From Thalassia testudinum (lineage: Eukaryota; Streptophyta; Magnoliopsida; Alismatales; Hydrocharitaceae), in contig JAZHRO010000063.1 of the NCBI GenBank assembly GCA_037157565.1, positions 12,568,001 through 12,632,000 on the forward strand: 64,000 nucleotides of DNA, read 5' to 3'. Of the stretch, positions 42,746-53,759 are shown one piece after another. Below the pieces are notes generated by a model. It was not told the origin of the DNA, made no database searches, and was given only the letters and a program-made list of their open reading frames with translations. How positions within the stretch are numbered: the stretch's first letter is position 1; the number at the start of each line of letters is the position of its first letter. The translations under genes were made by a program, and so were the position numbers.

Positions 42746-43574
42746 TATTACCTAAAGTGGAGTTGGACTACCTCGCAATGAGTGTTGCATTTTCTATCAG
42801 CAGCTAGACTTGAAGTGGACCTATAAGTCAAGTTCTAGCAGCAGAGAACTAGGCCTTAAAAATGTGCGTAACAGTGCGAGCCTAGAAAATAGGTAGCCTC
42901 GGATGTTGGTGAGCTAATGATGAAGTGTGATCCCAAATGCTTGCCAAAAGGTGTGAAAGCAGGGAACCTTATGGGCTACTTGAAGAGGTCTAAGAAGTGA
43001 AGCATGACAAATGACCTCTTGACAGTTATCTAATGGAGGATAACAAGGATCCTCCAAAGCTAAAAGGGTTTGTAAGTGATGAGGGACTCATCATAACTCC
43101 TAATTCACCTAAATAAGCTACTTTACCTAGTTAATTAATTAGTAATAACATTAAATTAGGGTTAATTAACAAACAAGTCCATATTGTGTAAGGACCTTAA
43201 TTATACTCTAAATTAGCTTAATTATTGTATAATAAGCATTCCTTTATTTTTATTTAATAATAGGGATTTAATTCTATGCATATTGCTATTTATAACTAAG
43301 ATTAACTAAGCTTATATATATTGTATAACCTAAGTGAGTCATATTAACATTAGTACTAAGTACTAAATTAAATAATACAAAAAGGGACAAAAATGTAATT
43401 TTGATCCACAACTATATTCCTTAATATATATATAACCTATAATAAAAAGTTGAAAAAGAAATAAATTAATTTACATATTTAAATTAAACACTTACATTTT
43501 GGTCCCTAAGAATCAATGCATTTAAGTCCTTTTTATTCCAATAGGTCCATTTCTTATTTGCAAACAAGTCCTAT
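42746..43574. other. Unassigned AT-rich sequence
   Basis: About 0.8 kb without a gene or clear repeat boundary; many TTAATTA and TATATA words between 43130 and 43490. Confidence 0.25.
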
Positions 43575-44402
43575 TGGAAGCGGGAAATCGCAGATTTGAT
43601 TAAAAACGCATCGTAGTATAGTTGTGATTCCGATTCAACAAAACATTTATAACAAGACGTGAGTCCCGGTCGATCTTAGGGAGGCGTAGTGTTGCAACTT
43701 TGATTTTGATTTCTTTTCTCTACTCGTCTAAAATTGAATTCCAATTTCGAGAGTGTGAGTATAAGATGCGTTGGTAGTGTTGTTGACATGTAAAACATGT
43801 GCGTGAGTTAGATAAATCACAAACATGAAAGTGTGAGTTTCGGTCCGCACAACATCTATTACACAATAGCGATTAGCAGAAAATGAGTATATCGCTAAAT
43901 CGTTAATATCTTCTGGAATCGACATATTTATTGCAATAGAATACGAGATGATGCTAACAGGCCATTTTATTCCATTAACTAATTAAGTCAATACAATCAT
44001 CTACAGAGGAATGCTTGTACATCGAATTGAAAATACTAGATCTACGCTAATAGAAGGATAGATACACACGTGGATCTTGAGGGGAATACGTGTGCATTTT
44101 GGAGGCAGATATTACTACGCTACTAGTAGGAGATTAATGCAAAATAAAATGCAAAGAACGATTACTACTAAGGTGAAAATTGAGTACCAGAGGTGGTCTC
44201 TAGTGGCCGTGTGTGGCTTGAGGTGGTAGGAGGGAAGGAGGGATGACCATGGTGGGTGGCCAACCTCTTGATGAAGGTGGTGGAGGAGTTTCTCTTAGAA
44301 CTTGGATGTGGAGGTGTGCTTGGAGTGGAGCTCGTGGATGAAGATGATGATGGCATCTAGAGTGGAGGTCCAAGCTTGGGAGCATGGACATCCAAGGTAG
44401 TC

Positions 44403-44410
44403 TTTTTATA
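44403..44410 (-). promoter_or_regulatory. TATA box of LTR M1
   Basis: TATAAAAA on the minus strand; M3 has the same at 49765-49772 with flanking GGTCTATAAAAAGACC. Confidence 0.5.
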
Positions 44411-45523
44411 GACTTGGAGTATCTTCAAGTGGCTTCTCTAGAGAACTATAGAAGACTTTAGAGAACCTCATAGGTGGCAGCTAAAAATGGTGAAGAGTGG
44501 GTCTTCTTAGATCCACTTTTCAAGGGAAGGAGTTGTGGACTCATTGAAGACTATTTTTGTCTTCAATGTGGCGCCACTTGGGAGACCACTCTAGAAGACT
44601 CTAGAGTGGACAACCAAGTGGTGGTGGTGTGTGCGTGCGTGCGTGGCTTTACGTGGTGGCTAGGTGGTCTAAGTTGAGTTCTATAGGTCTAGGTAATTGG
44701 GTTTAAGTAGGTTTCTAAAAATAGGTTCATATAACCTATGGCTAAGGTGATTGATCCAATTAAACTTAGCCAAGTTTAATTGGGTCAATGTGTTTGTAAT
44801 CGGGAGAGAGAATTCCCAATTAAATTAGGTGTGAGTCAATTGCACTCTGATTGGGTCCGATTAGACTTTCATGGGTTGAGATTAGGGCTCACTTGGGCTC
44901 TATGAGTCCAATTGACTAGGTAGAATGTAATTGACTTCATTCGAGTCAATTGAACTTAGTGAGAACCTATTTAGCTTCTTAGGAGGGTCTTAGGATAGTG
45001 TACTAGGCTTAGGGTGCCTTAAATTAGGTTTCTAGGGTGTAGGATGGGGTTTCTAGGCCTTAAGAATCAAGGTCTAGCCTTAAATCTAAAAACAACATCT
45101 GGAAAGGGGTTCCAGAAGTCCGATTTTAAGATCAGATGACTTATACTTCAAAATCAGAGGTCTAAGTCTTAGTCTGGACGTCCAATACTGAATCAGTATG
45201 GATGTCAGGTTCTGTCTTGGGTTTCTGCAGAAATTGGACATCTGACCTATTGCCTGGACATCCAATTCTGCATTAGTTTAGGTTTCAAGTTCTGTGCATG
45301 GAATCTATAGAATTGGATGGCCAACATACTGCCTGGATGCCAGAGGTAGGCTGGAAACTGGGTTTTGAGGTGTTTTAGGCTAGGATGACCTAATAGGAAG
45401 ATGGCTAGGGTTTGGAAAGGTTGATAAGGTTATCCTAAGGCTAGGGATAGGTGTAGGGATGTCCTAATGATCTTCATATTTTAATTCTAACATTAAAATC
45501 TTATAGATAGCATAGTATACCTC

Positions 45524-47551
45524 TGACGGGAGTGGCATTCGCGTATTTTGAAATCGTTGGAAATCGTAGTATAGTCGCAAAAACCACTCGTCAAAGATAT
45601 TTATGATAACGAAACTCTCGTAGATCTTTATTCTTTTTAGAACTTGAGTCCCGGTCGTTCGTCTCTGGGAGGCGTGAAAACGAATCGAGAATTGGATCGG
45701 CTTTTATAACCTAAATCTAACCTAAGCTACTATTTTTGTCTTTTTGTGTTTTTGATTTTTTTTTTATTTCGAAAAGCGAATTGAAACCTAGATCTAGATA
45801 AACTAGCAAAAACCTAAGTGACTATGTGCATCTAAATGAGGCCATGGTGGCCGTGCATGGTGTGAACAAACCAAAGTGTCATATAAGCAAGCAAACATGA
45901 GGACAATCAATCACAAAAACATTATTTATGCATAGAAATTTATCACACATCATCTACACTAGAAAGCATATAAATAGAAGAAAATCCTTCATGCCGGAAA
46001 GTTGCCACTAGGGCCATCGGCCTTGTGTGAGGGTGTAGGCTAGACCTTGGGTATGCAAACCCGTCTACACACCTACCAAAAGAGATGGCCAGCCACAAGA
46101 GGCTATGGGTGAGCCTTCATGGCCGTCCAAGAAGAAGAAGAAGATGGGGGCTAGTGCACCCAAGTGGAGAGAGGAGGGTGTTGCTCCCTTTCTCTACCAA
46201 TGGCCGTCCTTGAAGCTTTGGAGAGAAGCTTCTCTAGCTAGCCGTTCATGGAGCCTTGGAGGAGGATGAGGAGGATGACCTTCAGGTTTTGGAGGGTGGA
46301 AGCAAGTTTAGAGTGGATAGTATGGATGGGAGAGTGTATGGAGAGATGGTCCAATTTCATAGCTCTCTCTTTTGCCCTTATGGAAGGTTCCATTTGGTTG
46401 CCACTTTTGGTGGCTCCAAAAATAGCAAATGCCACAATTTTTGGATCTAGGTTTGACATAAGTTTTTAGGGTTTGCAAGAGAGTGTGCATGGATTTGGTG
46501 GGAGTAAAATGGGAAGGTGTGCGTGTGTGTGTTTTTCGTAGGGCTAGGTTGTGGGTTTTGGTGGGATCAGGTGCTAAATAGGTTTGGGCCAATCTAGATT
46601 AAGTGGGTGTGGACCTAATTAGGCTCAGGAAAGTCTAATTGGGTAGGAGTGAACCTAATTAGGTCTAGGTCAAGTCTAATTAGATGTGTGCATGTGATTA
46701 GGCTGGGGTAACCCTAATAGGTATGAATTAATTAGATCTTGGGTGGATCTAATTGGGCTCGGGTGCACCCAATCAACTGTAGATTCACCCAATTAGGTAT
46801 GGGATGGTTCAATTGGGTTAGGGATAGGACAAGTAGGGCTATGGATAGTGGACTAGGCTTAGGAGGTCTCTACTTAGGTTTCCTAGGGTGTCCGGTGGGG
46901 TTCCTAGGTTAAAATAGGCAAGCTAGGGCTTCCAACACCCAAAATCAGGAACCAGACAGCAGTATCAGACGTCCAGAATAGTGGTCAGACGTCTTATACT
47001 ACAAAATTGGACATCTGGGCACTAAATTAGACGTCCAATTCTGTGTCAGTATGAGTTTTGGCTTCCTGGATTGTTATTCTGCAGAAATCAGACGTCTAGC
47101 CAGATGTCTGGACGTCTTAAAAGGTGCTGGAGAGTGGGTTTTGTGTTTTCTAAGGTTGGTTTTGGTTCCTAAGTGTTTGGGAGAGGGATAGGAACATGGA
47201 TAGTGGTATCCATGTTTGGGTTTTGAGGCTAAGGTGCCCTAATGGAGGTTGTTTTGGGTTTGGGAAGGCTGTCCTAGGGTTTCTAAGGGTAGGGATAAGG
47301 CTATCCTCCTCACTCCTCTTATCTGGATCAGTCTTCTTCTTCCTTTATTGCTTTATTGCACTATCTCCATCCTGGATCACTTTATTATCTGTAAATAGCA
47401 ATAAAAAAACATTAACTAGCAAGATATCTCATCTCATTCTAAATAGACTGATGCAATGCATGATATGCAAGATATGAGTGCAATATCCACAATTTAAGAT
47501 AGGTTCAGACATTATTTAGGTTGATTAGGACCTATGATTGCTGTGCAATCA
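45524..47551 (-). mobile_element. Solo LTR M2, inserted in M1
   Basis: 2028 bp, TGACGGGAGTGGCATTCGC to GATTGCTGTGCAATCA, flanked by ACCTC (45519-45523 and 47552-47556), a perfect TSD. The reverse LTR-end module is at 45576-45680 (GAGTCCCGGTCGTTCGTC, GGGAGGCG). It has several CCTAATTAGG-type words at 46600-46800, CAGACGTC words at 46965-47125, and the hairpin GATTGCTGTGCAATC at the right end. The short frames near 46250-46590 overlap on both strands and have no domain. Confidence 0.9.
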
Positions 47552-47831
47552 ACCTCTCCTACATTATATATGTACAACTTTATTACAGGTCATTTGCTCT
47601 AGCATTTTTGCAACTCTGGCCTTTATCCCGCTTCAGATCATCTTTTGAGCTTTTTATTACATGAAAACCAAATAATACACTAATTAGTATAGAAAATTGA
47701 CTTTATTGTAGAAATATGTAGGTAAAGCAGTAAATATGCAAAGTATGCAGCTAATGCATGAGTTATTCTACAATTATGCTAAGATCTAACTTAATTCAGG
47801 TCAATTAGGTGTTATGATTGCTGTGCAATCA

Positions 47832-48807
47832 CCTTCGTACTCAGCCTTCTCACTTTCTTCTTTTCTTCTTTTCTTCTTCTCTATCAACAACCGGCGATGG
47901 CCTGTCATTCTTCGTCTTCGATAAACAACCATCTAATGGTGTATCATCCTTTCCTTGATTGCCAAGTTTGAACATAACAAACTCTTCAAATCTGATAGTC
48001 CTGATTAGGTTGTAACAACTCTCTGATGTGTCATCATCACCGTCGTCGGAGACGATGACAGTTTGTTCCACTGAACCTGATCCATTTTTCATCCACATTC
48101 TTCTTCCTATAACTTTGTCGAGCCTATAAATAGGTTGTCAGACTCTCCAATTCGCACCATCATGCACCTTCCTTCTTCCCCCATCGAGAGTGGTCGATAG
48201 GCTATTTGTCTATATCTCTAGCGAGTTTTCTCTTTATGCTCAGAAGTCGACCGACGACTGGCGTGTGTCTCTTACCTCCTCTTCCTCTACTTCGCCTTGC
48301 CAACAGCGGAGGAGCACACATTTCCTCTCTATGTCGTGTTCAATCATCATTGGTTCTTCTCCCAACACGTATGGTTTCTTCGCTTGCTGGAGCCATTCTC
48401 ACCATTTCATCAAGGTAAGTAGATCTAACTTCTTAACTAGTTGTTTAGAGTAATTGTAGGTAGATAATTAGTTTGTTAAAGCTCAGATTAGCTCCCTATT
48501 TCCCACCTCCTTTTTCGACTCCGGTGACGCTACTTCGGCATCATCTGACTTCATGTCATCAAATTGAACACCCATCCACTCTTCTCAACCTTTCACGACC
48601 CATCTTCACTTCTTTTTTTCCTCGATTAGCCTATAATCACAATTCGCCTAATTTCACCTCATCGTTAGACCTCTGCTGTCTATGGCGGAGGTCCAACGAG
48701 CTTAATCCACCTAATTATCTATCATTCCACCTTCACCTCATCTATATAGCATTTTGCTTCAATCAATTGTCTTAAACTCCAATTCTTGAGATCTAACGAA
48801 CTCAGGA
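47832..48807 (+). other. Unassigned sequence with TATA box, possibly a plus-strand LTR
   Basis: A TATAAATA at 48125-48132 is followed by a C/T-rich leader-like stretch (48150-48770) as in the LTRs of this window. Continuing past M3, the sequence reaches a forward LTR-end module at 53613. This may be one long LTR split by M3, but no start or TSD was found. Short frames at 48190-48775 are Ser/Pro-rich and not recognised. Confidence 0.35.
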
Positions 48808-48949
48808 TTTGTTTTAGATTAATTTGAGTTCATTACATTACTTCAAGCATTCATTGAGTAAATTGAACAGTTCTTGAGCTTCACGAGAAACTTATGAAGC
48901 TTTTAAACTTGTTCTTGTACTGTTTCATCATAGTTTGAACTCTGCCAAC
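48808..48949 (+). repeat. 142-bp direct repeat, left copy (right copy 51195-51336)
   Basis: TTTGTTTTAGATTAATTTG through CTCTGCCAAC occurs on both sides of M3, same length, with three mismatches (about 98% identity). The left copy ends exactly where M3 begins. This is much longer than a normal TSD. Confidence 0.9.
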
Positions 48950-51165
48950 TGTTTGGAGTTTGTAGAGCGCGTGTTTGCTAGGAAAACGTCATAGTATAGT
49001 GCGCAATATGATCAAACAAAGATATTCAATAAAAGATGATGAGACTTGAGTCCCGGTCATTCGTCTCTGGGAGGCGTTTGTTTTACTTTTGAATTCGATC
49101 TTTTACTGCTCTACTCTATTTAAAATCACACGTCGGTTTATGATTATTACGTATTGAAGTACGACATGCTTAGTTGCAAGTATATTAGGAATTGAAAACA
49201 GGCAACATTAATCACACAAAAGATATTGTAATGAGCTCATGGTGATTCTCAACACATAGACACATATATATAGAAAATATATTTTTCATTCATTCATTTG
49301 AAGAGTGTTTGCAACATGAACTTGTAGAGGAAAGCTTATACATGGATGCTTAAAAATGTAAAGCTAGATATCATAAAACGATCGCATATAGGAATCTACG
49401 GGAGGATTTTGCATGCATCATTGGGGGAGAATAAGGACTACACTACTAAGCAGTAAATAGAAATAGTAAATATAAAGAGCTAGCTACTAATCTATCAGAA
49501 GTGAGGGCATTCGGAGGTGGGCTCCGATGGCCTTGGATTAGTGGAGAGGAGAAAGAGGGGCGACCAATGGAGCTTAGGTTGGCCCTTGGAGAGAGGTTGG
49601 AGGAGTGATCCAGCATCCTGGCATGGTGTCTTTCATGGTGGTGCTCAACTCGTGGAGATGGTGGTGGGTAGCCTAAGTGGAGGTGGATGGAGCCAAGCAA
49701 GTATGGCCAAGAAGGGGATTAGTGCTAAGGAAGTGAATGGGTGCAAATGGCCACCCCTTAGGTCTTTTTATAGACCTAAGGGAAGCTCTCTAGAGAATTA
49801 TGAAATTCTCTAGAGAGGCCTATGGTAGGAGCTCATGGGAGAGTGAGAGAGAGAGGATGGATGGTGGTTTTTAGATCCACCAAATGTGGATCTAAAAATT
49901 GAATGGCTCTTGGTTGCTAATTTTAGCAATCAAGGCAACCACACATGGTAGAGAGTTTTAGAGAACTTTAGGCTAGGTATTTTTGTGTGGATGGTGTGTG
50001 TGGGTTGAAACTTAGGTGGTTAGGTTGATTAGGTTAGGTTCTAGTGGGTTTAGGTCAAGGTATGTCTCAAATTAGTGTTATAAACCCTAATTCACTAAGG
50101 TAAAGTGCAATTAAACTTAATACAAGTTTAATTGGGTGTGTGAAAACTTAATTGAGAGTAAAAAAACTCAATTAATTTAGGTCTAGGTCAATTGGACTCT
50201 CACTGAGTCCAATTGGATAGTGTGTGCTGAGATCAGGGCTCAATTGGACTCAATGAGTTCAATTGAATAGGCTGATGGAATTGACTAAGATCCAAGTCAA
50301 TTAGGTTTAGTGAGGACCTAATTAGGTCCTTAGGGAGGTCTAGAGGTGATGTACTAGGGTTATGGCACCTTAATTTAGGTTCCTATGGGGTTGGAATTGG
50401 GTTTAGGGACCTAGAGATCTAAGATCAAGGCTTGAATCTCAAAACAGGAACTAGAGAGCAGTATCAGACATCTAATAATAGTGTCAGACGTCTTATACTC
50501 AAAAATCAAAAGTCCAGACTTATTGTCTGGATGTCCAATCAGAGTCAGGAAGGATTCAAGGTTTTGTCTTGGGTATTCTGCAGAAATTGGATGTCTGACC
50601 AAGTATTTGGATGTCCAATAACACTGCAAAATTGGGTTTAAGGTGTGCAGGAGTTGGCTAAGGGTTTTGGACATCCTATAATTCATCTGGACGTCCAGAT
50701 AAAGGTTGGAATTAGGGTTTTAAGGTTTCCTAGGGTGCGGTGACCTAATCTAAGAGTGGCTAAGGCTTGGGGAAGTCTCTAGGCTATCCTAGGGCTAGGA
50801 TGGACCTAAGCTCTTCACATTTTACTACTTTATTCCTAGTTATAGAATAACAAGCCTTAACTCCCTTACATCATTATTCCTACATCTAATCTAAGTCTTC
50901 TGCTCCAGCTCTACTGTAACATCCGTTATTCTTGATCCAGCTTCAGATCCTGCTCCAGATCCAGCTCCAGATTTAGCTCCTGATCAGCTTATTGCCTGCA
51001 ATCGGCATAATGCACTTAATCAGCACATTATAACATTATTTTATGCATAACTAAAGTAAAGCAGTAAAGATGCAGATAATGCTTATGCATGCATGAATTA
51101 CCCTAACTTATGCTAATTCCTAGCCTAATTTAGGTCAATTAAGACCTATGATTGCTGCGCAATCA
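48950..51165 (-). mobile_element. LTR M3, flanked by a 142-bp duplication
   Basis: 2216 bp from TGTTTGGAGTTTG to TTGCTGCGCAATCA, same family as M1 and M2, with the reverse LTR-end module at 48985-49080, a minus-strand TATA at 49765-49772, GACGTC-type words at 50450-50700, a short tandem GATCCAGCTCCA run at 50934-50992, and a terminal hairpin at 51147-51173. The five bases outside (CCAAC and TAGGT) do not match. After it come 29 extra bases that include CTAAACCCTAAACCC, then the right copy of the 142-bp repeat. Confidence 0.75.
49765..49772 (-). promoter_or_regulatory. TATA box of LTR M3
   Basis: TATAAAAA on the minus strand, conserved with M1. Confidence 0.5.
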
Positions 51166-51194
51166 TAGGTTGGTTGATGCTAAACCCTAAACCC

Positions 51195-51336
51195 TTTGTT
51201 TTAGATTAATTTGAGTTCATTACATTACTTCAAGCATTCATTGAGTAAATTGAACAGTTCTTGAGCTTCATGAGAAACGTAGGAAGCTTTTAAACTTGTT
51301 CTTGTACTGTTTCATCATAGTTTGAACTCTGCCAAC
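51195..51336 (+). repeat. 142-bp direct repeat, right copy
   Basis: See left copy at 48808-48949. It continues into CAATTCAGATTATC, the presumed original right flank of the insertion site. Confidence 0.9.
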
Positions 51337-53759
51337 CAATTCAGATTATCATCAGATCTTTGATGAACTCTGACGACATCAACTCCATGCTTAAGTGTTT
51401 GAATACTTCCCAAGGTCCTCAAATCACTCAAGAAACTTTTAGTGATTGATTTTCATCATTTACAATTAACTTTCATTGTTTGCATGCCTTTGAACTCTTC
51501 TGTCTTCTCTAGCTCTGGTAGAATTGTACAGAGCAATTCCTTCATTCTCCAAGCTTTTAAGTAGGTCCATAAGCACTAGAGGGTTATCCTAAGTCTAGAA
51601 TGACTCTTAACCAGGTTGTTAAAGCCCTAGATTGTTTTAACAAACAAACTCCTTGATTCTAGGCAGAACACTTAAGAATTTCATTCTTGTGAATCAATTT
51701 CATTATTTGATGATTCCATTGAGTTCCTTGGGTCATTCAGAGTTAGTATGGATATTAATTTTGGTCTGAATCACTTTGGAGTTGATGGTCAACTCTTGCC
51801 TGAGTTTAGTCAACTCTATGCCACCATTAGAGCCTCGAGCTCCTGAGCTAATCTTTAGGAGTTACTATGTGTTCTTCAGGCTATTAGAAGTTTATTAGAG
51901 TCAGTTTTAGGATGTTTCAAGGATGTTTTGAATATGTTGAGGTTCTCTGAAGTATTTGGGTTCATATGAGCTGCAAGTGAATTCTATAGAAGTTAGTTGA
52001 GTTTTCAAGCTTTCTGTAGTGCTAAGATGAGCATTTAAACATTCAAGCTTCAAGTGAATGATTGCTGTTAATCAAACTCTGATTGTCTCTATTGATATTA
52101 AGTTGTAGAACACCTCTACGATAATATTTGAGTTCCAGGTTAATTCTAGGACCTGCGAGTGTGTTCAAGTTTCTTTATAGGAACTTAATGTGATCTAAGG
52201 TTGAGAGCATGTTTTAGTCTCTAGCACAAGGTCTGTAGGTGTTATATGTGCTGCTACTTATAAGTAGCCTTGGTGAGCCACTGATGCTTTTAGTTGATCC
52301 AAGGAATTGAATGATGATTCTTAGCATTGCTCTGAGTTAGATTGAGTTTATGAAGCTGTTGAGCAGCTTAGTCAATGAAGAAATTGACTGATTAAGAATC
52401 AAGGAGGACTTAAACACTGCTATTGCTGTTGTGAAAGGCTGAAGGGGCCAAGGCACATGTGTTGAAGGAAAGGGGTTGATATAGTCCTACATCAGTGGGA
52501 ACAAAATTTTTGACTGCAGATATAAATGATTTTGAATCGTAGTCGCTTGAGCAACTACGATGCCTACGGGTGTACTGACCATTTGTGTATCCTCTTTTGA
52601 GCATATTAATGAGCATATAAACAATATCTTGATCCTGTGGCCCAGGAGGGGCGATCTACGGGCGATTCATTGTGGTGTTGCCACGTGGCTATCGATTCGG
52701 TAGTGAAGGTTGTTGATTCGACTCATGGTTAGCCAATATTTTTTTATATAAGTGAGGAGTGTTGTGACTTGGTGTCAGCTGTGCTTTGCTTAAACGTAAG
52801 AGTTGTGTATTATCTCTATACTTAGCATGAGAAGAGAAGACTTGTGTTTAACATTCGAGCTTAATTGATTAGCTTCAGCTTAGTTGAAATAAAATAATTT
52901 TTTTAGCATTTCTTTTCATACACTTGAAGTTTTAATTCTCAATTCTTAGATATTGCATGTTTGACAATTCATTTGGAATTAGTTGCCATGCTTAGTGTTA
53001 AATTTTATGCAAATGATGCATATGCCTAAATGTATACTAGTTATGTAATTAAGCTAGTAATAACTTAAGTATTCTAATTAAGTTAAGTATTTATATAACT
53101 TAGTCAAAGTATAGTTAGAATAAGTTAAATAATATATGTATTATTAAGTTATATTTATATAGATAGTTAAGTTAATATAAGTTAAGTATTGTATTAAGTT
53201 ATATAATTGTAATTATTTAAGTTGAGTATAGCCTTAGGAAGATAAGTTAAGTAATAGTTATTTATAAGTTATACTTGTAGGTTAATTAAGTATTAGCTAA
53301 GTTATTAACTTAAGTAGCTAAATTAGAGTTATTAATAGTTAAAATACTTAAGTAAGTTATTAACGAATAGTTATGTATACTAAATTATGTATGCATTAGT
53401 AATTATACTTAAGTGATTTAAGATGAGCTAAATTAAGTTGTATAGACTTAAGTTATCTATATATATTGTATATTACAACCTAAGTAGATAACTCATGTAT
53501 ATGTTATAAGCTATTAGTTAATCTAACCTATTAATTATTGATTCCTTAGTATCATTAAGTATAATTAATATAATTAAGAAAATAAATGGTGAATTAAGCT
53601 AAATAAGTCTTCCAGCGAATGACTTGGACTTAACCCAATATAAATTTATAAAATATATTGGTTATCTTTCTCTCTTTACTACAACACAACGACAATTATT
53701 ATAAATGCAAGAAAGTCGTACATAAATGAGGATTTGTTCCAATTTAAATCAAACCCTTG
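51337..53759 (+). other. Non-coding sequence ending in an LTR-end module
   Basis: No open frame with a domain. 53020-53600 is AT-rich and full of TTAAGTTA/TAAGTATA words. A forward LTR-end module is at 53613-53690 (CGAATGACTTGGAC, then TACTACAACACAACG), so an LTR ends near 53700. A hairpin ATCGTAGT/ACTACGAT sits at 52536-52561. Confidence 0.35.

Larger units (their letters stand above)
43575..47831 (-). mobile_element. LTR M1, split by a second copy of its own family
   Basis: Two parts, 43575-45523 and 47557-47831, together 2224 bp. Left edge: TGGAAGCGGGAAATCGC, then the reverse LTR-end module (CGTAGTATAG...GAGTCCCGGTCG...GGGAGGCG, 43611-43690). Right edge: ATGATTGCTGTGCAATCA. Sizes and blocks match M2 and M3. 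Its own TSD is not convincing (CCTAT and CCTTC). Motifs: TATA on the minus strand at 44403-44410 and decayed GACGTC words at 45100-45350. Open frames in it are not genes. Confidence 0.7.

Noticed and set aside
43575..47831. A TSD for M1
   Set aside because: CCTAT and CCTTC match at only three of five places; the boundaries rest on homology with M2 and M3.
48110..48780. Host gene with TATA box
   Set aside because: TATA followed by a CT-rich stretch is the pattern of all LTRs here; no coding motif or splice structure is supported.
51178..51194. Interstitial telomere
   Set aside because: Only about two units; recorded as filler beside the 142-bp repeat, not as a telomere array.
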